From contig JAFQAZ010000001.1 of assembly GCA_017416855.1 (NCBI GenBank), forward strand, positions 113,861 through 177,860: a stretch of DNA of 64,000 nt, in the 5' to 3' direction. The notes under the pieces are model-generated. The model had not been told where the DNA came from. It ran no database searches and saw only the letters and a list, made by a program, of their open reading frames with translations. Numbering within the stretch: the first letter of the stretch is position 1; every line of letters starts with the position of its first letter. The DNA comes from Clostridia bacterium (GTDB lineage: Bacteria > Bacillota > Clostridia > UBA1381 > UBA9506). Both the position numbers and the translations under genes were made by a program. Of the stretch, positions 25,370-33,974 are shown piece after piece.

Positions 25370-26212
25370 ATGAATTATTTACTGCTAATTTTTTCTTGCT
25401 TTTGCAACGGAATGAAAAGTGTTTTTGCAAAGAAAAGCAATGTATACTTAAATAAAACTCATAATATCTATACATATAATTTCTATATGTTTCTTATCGC
25501 ATTTCTAATTGCCTTGCCATTGGGTATATCGCAATTGGATATGACAAGTTTTGCAACAATAGCAATGGCGTTTTTTTATGGTTTGTCTCTGGTGGCAGGT
25601 CAAGTTTTTTTGATTAAGGCAATGGAAGTAGGAGAAGTTTCTATAAGCACGCTATTTTATTCCTGTGGATTTCTTGTTCCAACCTTTGTTAGTGTATTTG
25701 TATACAATGAAAAATTAAAGATGTTACAGGTCATTGGGATAGTTCTAATACTCCTTTCCTTTGTAATCTCTGTTGAAAAATTTCAAAAAGGTGAACGGAG
25801 ATGGTTTCTTTTTGCTTTATTGGCATTTTTGTGTAATGGTATGGTTGGATTAACGCAAAAAATATTCCGTATGTCTGCTTTTGGAAGTGAACAGACAGTT
25901 TTTATGGTTGTTGCCTTTCTTGTGGGAACAATAGTTACTTTTTTAATAATGCCGAAAAAGTTTAAGATATTGCCATCAAAAGGCTTTTTAAAAACAGTAC
26001 TTGGTTCAGGAGTTATGCTTGGTCTGGTAAATGTTATCAATGTGTATATTTCAGGAGTTTTGCCGGGGGTTATTGTTTTTCCTAGTGTAAATGGTGGTGG
26101 CATTATTATATCGGCAATTCTTGCAAGAATTTTAATTAAAGAGAAAATATCTTTTCGCAAAAAAACTGGTATCGTCATTGGTGTAATTGCAATATGTCTG
26201 ATAGCAATTTGA
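25370..26212 (+). CDS. EamA/DMT-superfamily transporter
   Basis: The 280-residue protein has about ten membrane helices in two similar halves, the pattern of the drug/metabolite transporter superfamily. The end of each half shows a helix like LQVIGIVLILLSFVISVE and KKTGIVIGVIAICLIAI, where EamA domains end. Substrate cannot be predicted. A strong AGGAGG lies 13 bases before the ATG, longer than usual. Base composition is visibly more A/T-rich than in the upstream operon. Confidence 0.82.
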   Translation: MNYLLLIFSCFCNGMKSVFAKKSNVYLNKTHNIYTYNFYMFLIAFLIALPLGISQLDMTSFATIAMAFFYGLSLVAGQVFLIKAMEVGEVSISTLFYSCGFLVPTFVSVFVYNEKLKMLQVIGIVLILLSFVISVEKFQKGERRWFLFALLAFLCNGMVGLTQKIFRMSAFGSEQTVFMVVAFLVGTIVTFLIMPKKFKILPSKGFLKTVLGSGVMLGLVNVINVYISGVLPGVIVFPSVNGGGIIISAILARILIKEKISFRKKTGIVIGVIAICLIAI

Positions 26213-26226
26213 AAGGAGATACAACT

Positions 26227-26625
26227 ATGAAAAAAGGCATAGTGATAATTGCTATTATTTTGGCGGTGATCATTGGATTGGTTACTGCAGGTAATTTTGC
26301 ACTTAATTCATTTATGGCATTCATGATGGGAGAACCTAATATTATGCAAGAAGTTGTTTCCCCTGATGGCAAATATGTTGCTTATGTTTTCGAAGCGAAT
26401 GCAGGAGCAACTACAAGGTTTACATATAGGCTATCTGTGTTAAAAAAAGGGAAAAAAATTAAAGCAGGTGATCGTGGGAATGCATTTATAACCTATTATG
26501 AATTTGATGTTGATTGGGTTGATAACAAGACATTAAGGGTAAACAATACTTCACCAATAGACATCTATCAACAAAAGGTAAAAGTTAATGGAGTCGATAT
26601 AAATTATAATTATATGAGAGAATAG
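26227..26625 (+). CDS. Membrane-anchored protein, DUF5412-like
   Basis: The protein is 132 residues from the ATG at 26227, which has AAAGGAG upstream. It has one N-terminal hydrophobic segment (about 4-25) and an extracellular domain with VVSPDGKYVAYVFEANAGATT, a pattern I associate with the uncharacterised DUF5412 family. It is probably anchored outside the membrane. It starts 14 bases after the transporter stop, so the two are cotranscribed and may work together. Confidence 0.6.
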   Translation: MKKGIVIIAIILAVIIGLVTAGNFALNSFMAFMMGEPNIMQEVVSPDGKYVAYVFEANAGATTRFTYRLSVLKKGKKIKAGDRGNAFITYYEFDVDWVDNKTLRVNNTSPIDIYQQKVKVNGVDINYNYMRE

Positions 26626-26638
26626 TTGTTTAGTTCAT

Positions 26639-26672
26639 AAAAAAAGATTGCACTTTTGGTGCAATCTTTTTT
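26639..26672. terminator. Bidirectional terminator between convergent genes
   Basis: GATTGCAC (26646-26653) and GTGCAATC (26659-26666) form the stem core, extended by an A run on the left and a T run on the right. It serves the plus-strand DUF5412-like gene and the minus-strand dapB. Confidence 0.9.
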
Positions 26673-26675
26673 GCT

Positions 26676-27431
26676 TTAATCATTAATTAAATTGGTCATA
26701 TTATAGAATCCTGCAGGTTTGCCGGCCATGAAGAGTCCTGCCTTTACTGCGCCGGAAGCAAAGACTTCACGGGATTCAGCGTGGTGGGTCAGTTCAATGA
26801 CCTCATTGTTACCGGCAAAGATTACCGTGTGGTCGCCTACAATGGTGCCGCCACGGACGGCATGAATACCAATTTCGGCTTTCTCGCGTTTTTTACGAAC
26901 GCTGTGGCGGTCGTACACATAGCGGCCGTTGCCATCCAGTTCTTCATTGATGGCGTCGGCGATGGCAAGAGCTGTGCCGCTGGGGGCATCTAGCTTCTGA
27001 TTGTGATGACGCTCCACGATTTCAATATCGAAGCTGTCACCCAAAAAAGCGGTGGCTTTTTTGGCCAGTTCACAAATCAGATTCACGCCTAACGACATAT
27101 TAGCAGAGAAGAATACGGGGATGGTTTCGGAAGCGGTTGTTAACCGTTCTTTCTGCTCTTTGTTGAGGCCGGTAGTGGCCACAACAACCGGTAATTTTTT
27201 GCTTTCTGCATAGTTCATCAGGTTTTCAAAGTTTGCCGGATTGGAAAAGTCGATGATCACATCGGGCAATTCCGGAACGGACTGAAAATCGGGATAAACG
27301 GGAAAGCCACCGGTGCTTTCCGTATTCAAATCAACACCGCAGAGAATTTCTGCTCCGTCAGTTTCTGCCACCAGTTGGCTGATGGCGCGGCCCATACGGC
27401 CGTTGGCACCGCTGAGCAAAATCTTTATCAT
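26676..27431 (-). CDS. dapB: 4-hydroxy-tetrahydrodipicolinate reductase
   Basis: The 251-residue NAD(P)H enzyme is the second step of the diaminopimelate/lysine branch. It shows the Rossmann loop LLSGANGRMGRA (about 4-15), VVATTGLN (about 85), and the substrate signature VERHHNQKLDAPSGTA (about 134-149), including His-His and Lys. AAAGGA lies upstream of the ATG. It ends the asd-dapA-dapB operon, whose leader is a lysine riboswitch. Confidence 0.96.
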   Translation of the reverse strand: MIKILLSGANGRMGRAISQLVAETDGAEILCGVDLNTESTGGFPVYPDFQSVPELPDVIIDFSNPANFENLMNYAESKKLPVVVATTGLNKEQKERLTTASETIPVFFSANMSLGVNLICELAKKATAFLGDSFDIEIVERHHNQKLDAPSGTALAIADAINEELDGNGRYVYDRHSVRKKREKAEIGIHAVRGGTIVGDHTVIFAGNNEVIELTHHAESREVFASGAVKAGLFMAGKPAGFYNMTNLIND

Positions 27432-27454
27432 AGGTATCGTCCTTTCTGAGCCGG

Positions 27455-28339
27455 TCAGATTAAGCCGTGCTTAGCTAAAGCATTCTTTAAAATGGCTAAG
27501 TTCTGTTCGCTCATTTCATATAAGGGCAGGCGCAATTTGCCGCCATTATAACCCATCAGGTTCATTGCTGTTTTAACAGGAATGGGGTTTACTTCAATAA
27601 ACAGAGCCTTTACCAAATCCAAAAGCTCAAGCTGCAATTTTAAAGAACCCTGTAAATCGCCGGCTAAGTATTTAGCACACATATCGTGGGTTTCTTTGGG
27701 CATTACATTGGCTAAAACAGAAATAACGCCTTTACCGCCTAAACTCATAATGGGCACAATCATATCATCGTTACCGGAGTAAATGTCAATATCCGGACAT
27801 TCAGCGGCCAGCTGTGCAGTATAACCAATGTTACCTGTGGCATCTTTAATACCCACAATCTGTTCATTTTTAGCCAGTTCGCAAACAGTGCTCACATCAA
27901 TGTTCATTCCGGTACGGGAAGGAACATTATATAAAATAATGGGTAGGTCTGTTGCAGCAGCCATAGCATTATAGTGCTGAATCAGACCGCGCTGTGTGGT
28001 TTTGTTGTAATAAGGTGTTACAAGCAGTAAGCCATCTGCACCTGCTTTTTCTGCCATTTTACACAGTTCAGCACCGTGGGCAGTGTCATTGCTACCGGTA
28101 CCGGCAATCACAGGGATACGACCGGCTGTATGTTCAGCGGCAAAACTGATAACAGACAGATGCTCTTCATCCGGCATGGTAGATGCTTCGCCGGTGGTGC
28201 CGCAAATGATAATGGCATCGGTTCCGTTTTCGATCTGAAAATCAATCAGCTTAGCAAGGGCATCAAAATCCACACCATCTTCTTTAAAGGGTGTGATGAT
28301 GGCAACGCCGGAGCCTGTAAAAAGAGTCTTTTTACTCAT
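27455..28339 (-). CDS. dapA: 4-hydroxy-tetrahydrodipicolinate synthase
   Basis: The 294-residue TIM-barrel aldolase condenses pyruvate with aspartate semialdehyde. Signatures: GTTGEASTM (about 45-53), LLVTPYYNKTTQRGL, catalytic Tyr in ILYNVPSRTG (about 135) and Schiff-base Lys in VGIKDATGN (about 163). The ATG at 28339 follows GAAAGGAAAG; an earlier GTG overlaps this site. It lies between asd and dapB. Confidence 0.96.
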   Translation of the reverse strand: MSKKTLFTGSGVAIITPFKEDGVDFDALAKLIDFQIENGTDAIIICGTTGEASTMPDEEHLSVISFAAEHTAGRIPVIAGTGSNDTAHGAELCKMAEKAGADGLLLVTPYYNKTTQRGLIQHYNAMAAATDLPIILYNVPSRTGMNIDVSTVCELAKNEQIVGIKDATGNIGYTAQLAAECPDIDIYSGNDDMIVPIMSLGGKGVISVLANVMPKETHDMCAKYLAGDLQGSLKLQLELLDLVKALFIEVNPIPVKTAMNLMGYNGGKLRLPLYEMSEQNLAILKNALAKHGLI

Positions 28340-28366
28340 GGTCTTCTTTCCTTTCACAATTTACAA

Positions 28367-29380
28367 TTAGCCGTTGATTGCACCGGTTTCCCACATTTCA
28401 ATCAACTTGCTTGCAATCTGTACAGCGTTGGTTGCCGCACCTTTTCTGATGTTATCGGCAACAACCCACAGGTTAACACCGTTTTCAATGCTTTCATCAC
28501 GACGGATACGACCAACAAAGGTTTCGTTTTTACCTTTGGCGGTGATAGCCATGGGATAGAAGCAGTTTGCCGGGTCATCCTGAACAACCAGGCCGGGTGC
28601 TGCAGAAAGAATTCTTTTCAGCTCTTCTAATTCAAAGGGTTTTTCCAGTTCTACGTTAATGGATTCGCTATGGCAGTCAAATACCGGTACACGAACGGTG
28701 GTTGCGGTAATGCGCAGAGAATCATCGCCCAGAATTTTCTTGGTTTCGTTCACCATTTTCATTTCTTCTTTAGTGTAACCATTGTCTAAGAACACATCAA
28801 TCTGGGGCAGGCAGTTGTTGAAAATGGGATGATTGAACTTTTTAGGAGCTTCACCCTTAATACCGTTTTCCAGATCGGTGTAACCACCCATGCCGGCACC
28901 GGATACTGCCTGGTAGGTTGAATAGATAATACGCTTAATGCCATAAGCCAGCTGCAGAGGACGCAGAGCGACCATAGCCTGAATGGTAGAGCAGTTGGGG
29001 TTAGCAATGATGCCGTTGTGCCATTTAATATCATCGGGGTTAACTTCGGGCACAACCAGGGGCACCTTGGGATCCATACGGAAAGCGCTGGAGTTATCAA
29101 TAACCACACAACCCTTGCTGGCAGCGATGGGTGCAAATTTTTCACTAGTGCTACCACCGGCAGAGAACAGTGCAATGTCGATGCTGCGATTGAAGGAGTT
29201 TTCGGTGAGCTCTTCAATCACATAGTCTTTGCCCATAAACTTAACGGTTTTGCCGGCAGAACGGGCAGATGCCAGTAAATAATAGTTTTCAACAGGCAGA
29301 TTCATTTCTTCTAATACTTTTAAGAAAGTTCTGCCGACCATACCGGTGGCGCCAACCACCGCAATGTTGTACTTTTTCAT
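28367..29380 (-). CDS. asd: Aspartate-semialdehyde dehydrogenase
   Basis: The 337-residue protein reduces aspartyl phosphate to the semialdehyde. NADP loop VGATGMVGRTF (about 8-18), catalytic Cys in IANPNCSTIQ (about 130), STYQAVSGAG and a C-terminal RVPVFDCHSESINVE with catalytic His are present. I start at the ATG at 29380, with GGAG upstream; an earlier in-frame codon would extend into the leader. It is the first gene of the lysine-riboswitch operon. Confidence 0.96.
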   Translation of the reverse strand: MKKYNIAVVGATGMVGRTFLKVLEEMNLPVENYYLLASARSAGKTVKFMGKDYVIEELTENSFNRSIDIALFSAGGSTSEKFAPIAASKGCVVIDNSSAFRMDPKVPLVVPEVNPDDIKWHNGIIANPNCSTIQAMVALRPLQLAYGIKRIIYSTYQAVSGAGMGGYTDLENGIKGEAPKKFNHPIFNNCLPQIDVFLDNGYTKEEMKMVNETKKILGDDSLRITATTVRVPVFDCHSESINVELEKPFELEELKRILSAAPGLVVQDDPANCFYPMAITAKGKNETFVGRIRRDESIENGVNLWVVADNIRKGAATNAVQIASKLIEMWETGAING

Positions 29381-29450
29381 AGTCTTCTCCATTCCGCGTT
29401 GCCAAAGGGCCAACGCTTTATATTTTATTTGGTAAAATGTTTAACGCAGT

Positions 29451-29486
29451 AAAAAAGCCAAACCTCCGGATAGGGAGAGTTTGGCC
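29451..29486 (-). terminator. Riboswitch-linked terminator upstream of asd
   Basis: Read on the minus strand, GCCAAAC (from 29485) pairs with GTTTGGC (to 29457), with further pairs inward, and six T follow at 29456-29451. It lies between the lysine aptamer and the asd start and is the expected expression platform: lysine binding would favour termination. Confidence 0.85.
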
Positions 29487-29507
29487 TTTGTATACACAAA
29501 AAGCAAT

Positions 29508-29677
29508 GATAGCTCCCCATCCGCTTTAACCCGGATGACAGTGGCACGGCTATTGACCGAACCCCCAGGTCTGCGCAAGCGGAAGTTACACAACCTTCGG
29601 CGTTTTTTCCTTTTGCAGCACTTCAACAAATTTCCGCATTCTCTGTTACCGCTACTGATAAAAAACGCGCCTCTATC
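29508..29677 (-). ncRNA. Lysine riboswitch (L box)
   Basis: On the minus strand, the closing helix GATAG (29677-29673) pairs with CTATC (29512-29508). Conserved L-box segments appear in order: AGAGGCGCG (29674-29666), a GCCGAAGG segment, CACTGTCAT, and GGAGCTATC at the 3' end. The aptamer is about 170 nt, lies just downstream of a strong promoter and is followed by a terminator before asd. It should shut off diaminopimelate/lysine synthesis when lysine is high. Confidence 0.92.
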
Positions 29678-29687
29678 TACAAATACT

Positions 29688-29716
29688 ATATTATCACGAA
29701 ATACAGATAATGTCAA
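29688..29716 (-). promoter_or_regulatory. Promoter of the asd-dapA-dapB operon
   Basis: On the minus strand, TTGACA (29716-29711), a 17-base spacer and TAATAT (29693-29688) place the transcription start just before the lysine aptamer. Confidence 0.88.
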
Positions 29717-29754
29717 CACTTTTTGAAAAATGTATTTTACTGCCGAAGGATTAA

Positions 29755-30741
29755 TCAATTTGTGGTGCCGAAGGAAATGTTTACAGAAAAATCCTTAGCT
29801 TCACCGGGGGATAGCATTTGCAGTCTTCCGTTTTCTCTGGCGACCACGCGACCTTCCGGTGGATTGGTGCCCGGTTCTAGGCCAACCACATAAATACCTT
29901 CACCGATTTGCTTCCATTCCACCATATAAGGCAGATTATCACCGGCATAGCTGACTTCAGCAAAGAGACCAAGGTTTTCATTGGTCAGCCGTGCCCGGGA
30001 GGAAGGAACAGAATTGTAGAAATAAAGTTGTTCTGCAAAATCCTTCTGCGGTGCGGTGAAGGTATGGCAGATATCTAAATCTTTAGCAGAGTGTTCATCC
30101 TTCGGGGCAGGTGTTCCCATGTTGGTGGTTAACACAGCGTCTTCACTTAATAAAGGATAACCAAAGTTAATGTGATACAGCATCATAAAAGGCTCTTCGC
30201 GGAAACTGTTATTGATGACACGATCTGAAATGGCGATGGTCTGTTCAAAGAGCTTTACGCTGATAGAGCGAATGAGCTCCAGATTTTCGCCAAACACAGA
30301 GGCTTGCTTGATTTTGCCGGAAACAGTCAGGACGTAATCCTCGCCCTCCCAATGACGGTCAATGGACACATCATAAGCCGGTGTGTTACCGATACGGCCG
30401 TGGAGACCGTAGGTTTTTTCACCATCTACACAGTCGCCACCAATTTGATTCAAACCGCAGGTGGTGAGCAAACCGGCACCAAAGTTACGGAGAAAGTCCC
30501 CTTCATTATAATATGCAGGGCTGACGATGCCTGTGCAGGAATCATAAGAAACCGGCACGCCTTCCACTTCGGCATAGGCAATGTCAAGACATCTGTCCGG
30601 CAATAAGGTAAAGGCCAACTTGCCACACTTGATGCGAATACCACGGCTGCCACGGGCCGTTCCACTTGTAAAAGTAAATTCTTCCGCGCGGCACAGCGAA
30701 TCTATGCTGCCCATCCGTTTTAACAGTTCTTGTTTCGTCAT
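29755..30741 (-). CDS. DUF4432 aldose 1-epimerase-like protein
   Basis: The 328-residue protein resembles the DUF4432 branch of the galactose-mutarotase fold. Pieces such as FTLLPDRCLDIAYAEVEGVPVSY, GLLTTCGLNQIGG, YGLHGRIGN, LYHINFGYPLL and GLEPGTNPPEGR carry the conserved His and Glu positions of aldose epimerases. It probably interconverts or binds a sugar anomer in the cytoplasm; substrate unknown. The ATG at 30741 has AAAGGA eight bases upstream. It follows the phosphodiester glycosidase gene by 16 bases, and the lysine-operon promoter begins soon after its stop. Confidence 0.82.
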   Translation of the reverse strand: MTKQELLKRMGSIDSLCRAEEFTFTSGTARGSRGIRIKCGKLAFTLLPDRCLDIAYAEVEGVPVSYDSCTGIVSPAYYNEGDFLRNFGAGLLTTCGLNQIGGDCVDGEKTYGLHGRIGNTPAYDVSIDRHWEGEDYVLTVSGKIKQASVFGENLELIRSISVKLFEQTIAISDRVINNSFREEPFMMLYHINFGYPLLSEDAVLTTNMGTPAPKDEHSAKDLDICHTFTAPQKDFAEQLYFYNSVPSSRARLTNENLGLFAEVSYAGDNLPYMVEWKQIGEGIYVVGLEPGTNPPEGRVVARENGRLQMLSPGEAKDFSVNISFGTTN

Positions 30742-30757
30742 TTGGGACATCCTTTCG

Positions 30758-33091
30758 TTATGAATTATTCTTTACAATCCCTTTTGTTTCATAGGTAACC
30801 TCATCGCCGTTGACGGTGATGAGATAATATTTTAAGTAAGAAATGTTTGTGGCCGGCGGTTTTACCCCAATGCTGGGGAATACACCGGCGGTGGTGATGT
30901 ATCTGACCCCATCTTCTATCACAGTTTCATTTACAAAGCCACCGGCAAACACATATACATTGCATTTTTTGGCGGCTTCAGCCATCAACCGCTTGAAAAT
31001 AGTTACTTCTGTTTCAGAAGGGGAGAGGTTGTGGTCATTTAAAAATACAAACAGATTATCTCCGGATAATTCATCAACGGCCTGCTTCAGCTTTGTCCAT
31101 TGGCTGTTTTCTGCCTTATAGAGCATGGTTCCGTAGGCGTTTTTCAGCGTGATGAAGGTGCTGGTGCCCTTTGTAAATTTAGAAAATCCGTCAGCAGGTT
31201 GCAAAGCATTGCCTAAATCAGAGAGTAATTCTTTGTTGACATTGTTGCCTACAAAAAAGTTCATATCACTCTCATTTTTTACGGCGTTAACCACACCGTT
31301 CATAATGTAAATATCAAATAGCTTTTTTGGAGTTCTTGTATTGCCGAAAACGGTAAATTGGAAACCGTTTTCTTTGACGGAAACACTTTTTTGTTGGGGA
31401 TCCGGCAAGGAGACACCCTTAGGAACATGAATTTCTTCTGCTCCGTCCACACAAACAGAGGTGTTGGCCGCCACATCGCCTAAAGTGGCGGTGATCAAGG
31501 TGGCACCTTTCTGCAATGCATACACAGAGTTTTTGTCCACTTTGGCAACAGAGGGGTTTAACACTTTGATTTGTACATCTTTAGGATAAATTACGGCAGA
31601 ACGACCGCCTGCATCTGTACCGGTAAGCCACAAAAGGGAGTTTTCGCCGCTTTTTAAAGTGTGTGTTTTTTTAGAAAAGGACAGACAGTGAGGGGTATCT
31701 AAAACTTCTACGGTCATGGTATCTGTAAACCCTTTTGCTGTTGCGGTAATGGTTACAGAACCCGCAGTAGCAGGATAGTAATAATCACCGCGGAAACTGC
31801 CGTTCTCGTTGGTAACGGTGTAGAGAACATCCTTCGTCTCTGCGGTATCCATCACCCGACCATATTGGTCTAACAGTTCAAGATATAACCATAATGAGGT
31901 GCCGGCAAAGACCGTTTTTTCATCGCTTTTCAAGCGAACTGCAGAAACGACGGGCTCTTCCAGATTTTGTGTCAGCAAGCCAATGGAATTGGTAACAGCG
32001 CGTTTTGAACCGTCAGAGGGGATGTTGACAACTTTATGAGTGCCGTTGCTTTGGCGGGTGGTCATTAAAGTAGAGCCACCGCCGTCTAAGTTCATAGCGT
32101 TATAACAGCCTAAATCTGCCATCAAATAGCCTAACTGTTTCATGGTCATACCCGTAGCTTCTGAGCGTCGTCCATCTACGGCAACCAAGGTAAGAATATT
32201 ACCTGTTTTATCCACACCCACAGCAGAACGAGGTTGGGTACCGCCAATGGTGTGGGAGTAGCTTTCGGGAATTCTTCCCTCTACCAAAAGCATACCGCCA
32301 CCGCCAACTGCAGTTTCGATATCTTTATAATCAGGGGTGGTAGCTAGAGTTAATTCAACAGGGCTGCCCACCTCGAAATAATCCTTTAAAAAGGTGTTAA
32401 TACCAATGTCGCAGGTAAGAACATAACCGTTTTCAGGAATTTCTACAGGACCGATGTCCATATTTTTAGCGGTCACGATACCGTCTTCCACCACAACCTC
32501 CAGTACGTTACCGGCGGAGCCAATGGTTGTTTTACCCCATTCAGTAGTATACAGCACTATGCCGGTTAAATCGTCATATTTGTTAATAACGGAGATGGGT
32601 GCAGTGGTACCATCGGGCGCTGTGATGGTAAACTCGAATGTAAAGGGGCTGAAAAACAGCGTTTTATCTTCCTTTTCCTGATATAAGGCGTTCATACTTT
32701 CGTAAGCCGCCGGAGAGGTGAGCATAGTACCGTCTTTAATTTCAAGGCCGATAGCACTTCCACGGTTTGTTTCACCGCTTTTGGTTACAAAAAAGTCGGC
32801 ATTAATAGCGGCTAAAGCATCAGCACGAGTTGCGGAAGCATAAGTGTTTTCCCGGTAGCTTTTGCCTTCCTCGGCACTCAGCACGTCAAATGTTAAATAG
32901 GGATGCTTTAAATCTGCCTGAATAATATGAATGTCCTGCCATCCGTTGTCAAAAAGAGCCTGCACGCGTTTGTATGTTACACCCTGCATCAGGGGTTCTT
33001 CTGTCACAATGGAAAGTTCAGCAGCAAAGGCCGGCAATGCGATTGTGAGCATGAGGCAAACGCAAAGACACAACGACAAAATTTTCTTCAT
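30758..33091 (-). CDS. Exported phosphodiester glycosidase (NAGPA domain) with a degenerate phosphoesterase-like C-terminus
   Basis: The protein is 777 residues from the ATG at 33091, with a clear signal peptide (MKKILSLCLCVCLMLTIALPAFA). The NAGPA domain follows (about 25-385), with AAINADFF, GGTQPRSAVGVDKTGN, DGRRSEATGMTMKQLGYLM and NLDGGGSTLM; the family removes sugar from phosphodiesters. Ig-like repeats come next (about 390-560). The last 200 residues look like a calcineurin-type phosphoesterase (FTVFGNTRT, FFVGNNVN, FVFLNDHN, VFAGGFVNE), but the usual metal ligands (GDxR, GDxxD, GHxH) are replaced. AAGGAG overlaps the galU stop, 10 bases upstream. The likely role is in the cell envelope, acting on wall polymers. 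Confidence 0.8.
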   Translation of the reverse strand: MKKILSLCLCVCLMLTIALPAFAAELSIVTEEPLMQGVTYKRVQALFDNGWQDIHIIQADLKHPYLTFDVLSAEEGKSYRENTYASATRADALAAINADFFVTKSGETNRGSAIGLEIKDGTMLTSPAAYESMNALYQEKEDKTLFFSPFTFEFTITAPDGTTAPISVINKYDDLTGIVLYTTEWGKTTIGSAGNVLEVVVEDGIVTAKNMDIGPVEIPENGYVLTCDIGINTFLKDYFEVGSPVELTLATTPDYKDIETAVGGGGMLLVEGRIPESYSHTIGGTQPRSAVGVDKTGNILTLVAVDGRRSEATGMTMKQLGYLMADLGCYNAMNLDGGGSTLMTTRQSNGTHKVVNIPSDGSKRAVTNSIGLLTQNLEEPVVSAVRLKSDEKTVFAGTSLWLYLELLDQYGRVMDTAETKDVLYTVTNENGSFRGDYYYPATAGSVTITATAKGFTDTMTVEVLDTPHCLSFSKKTHTLKSGENSLLWLTGTDAGGRSAVIYPKDVQIKVLNPSVAKVDKNSVYALQKGATLITATLGDVAANTSVCVDGAEEIHVPKGVSLPDPQQKSVSVKENGFQFTVFGNTRTPKKLFDIYIMNGVVNAVKNESDMNFFVGNNVNKELLSDLGNALQPADGFSKFTKGTSTFITLKNAYGTMLYKAENSQWTKLKQAVDELSGDNLFVFLNDHNLSPSETEVTIFKRLMAEAAKKCNVYVFAGGFVNETVIEDGVRYITTAGVFPSIGVKPPATNISYLKYYLITVNGDEVTYETKGIVKNNS

Positions 33092-33101
33092 GGTTTTCTC
33101 C

Positions 33102-33974
33102 TTACAGTTTTGAAACAATGTTTTTAAGATATTGGGTAAATTCGTCCTTTAAATCGGGACGTTTTAAAGCAAATTCAACAGTCGCTTCCAAATAGCCTTC
33201 TTTAGAGCCTACGTCATAACGACGGCCGACAAAATCATAGGCATACATGCTTTCTTTGGCCGCCAGTTTTCTTAAAGCGTCGGTCAGCTGAATTTCACCG
33301 CCTGCACCGGGAGTGGTTTCCTCCAGACAACGGAAAATGCCGGGGGTGATGATGTAACGACCCAATACAGCAACATTAGACGGCGCAGTGCCGGGAGCCG
33401 GTTTTTCTACCATATCCTCGACCTTGTAGATGCGGTCAGCAAGCTTGTCACCTTTAATAACGCCATATTTGGAGGTATCTTCATCAGAAACTGTCTGCAC
33501 ACCTAAAATGCTGGTGCGATAGGTCTGATATTGTTCAATCATCTGCGCAAGGCAGGGTTTTTTGTCGTTTGCCACAACATCATCGCCCAATAAAACCGCA
33601 AAGGGTTCATTTTCGGCAAAGAAACGGGCACAGTAAATAGCGTGTCCTAAACCTTTTGCTTCCTTTTGGCGAACATAATGAATATTGGCAAGGTTGGAAA
33701 TTTTCTGCAGGGTTTCCAAATAATCCAGCTTGCCGCTCTTTTCAAGTTCGGTTTCCAACTCGTAGGATTTATCAAAATGGTCTTCGATAGCACGTTTGGT
33801 ACGACCGGTAATAATTAAAATATCTTCAATGCCGGAAGCAGCTGCTTCTTCTACAATATATTGCAAAGTAGGCTTGTCAACAAGGGGCACCATTTCTTTG
33901 GGGATGGCTTTGGTAGCCGGTAAAAAACGGGTACCTAATCCGGCGGCTGGAATGACAGCTTTTCTAATTTTCAT
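33102..33974 (-). CDS. galU: UTP-glucose-1-phosphate uridylyltransferase
   Basis: The 290-residue enzyme makes UDP-glucose for envelope polymers. It shows the nucleotidyltransferase signature PAAGLGTRFLPATKAIPKEMVPLVDKP (about 9-35), LGDDVV (about 130), VEKPAPG (about 190), and GEIQLTDALR. The ATG is preceded by AGGAGG, and its first 11 bases overlap the end of ttcA. It sits just upstream of the exported phosphodiester glycosidase, consistent with a shared wall-glycan role. Confidence 0.95.
   Translation of the reverse strand: MKIRKAVIPAAGLGTRFLPATKAIPKEMVPLVDKPTLQYIVEEAAASGIEDILIITGRTKRAIEDHFDKSYELETELEKSGKLDYLETLQKISNLANIHYVRQKEAKGLGHAIYCARFFAENEPFAVLLGDDVVANDKKPCLAQMIEQYQTYRTSILGVQTVSDEDTSKYGVIKGDKLADRIYKVEDMVEKPAPGTAPSNVAVLGRYIITPGIFRCLEETTPGAGGEIQLTDALRKLAAKESMYAYDFVGRRYDVGSKEGYLEATVEFALKRPDLKDEFTQYLKNIVSKL

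Noticed and set aside
29441..29758. A 105-codon minus-strand open frame and an 81-codon plus-strand frame in the asd leader
   Set aside because: Both coincide with the lysine riboswitch and its terminator and have no ribosome site; the RNA structure explains the sequence better.
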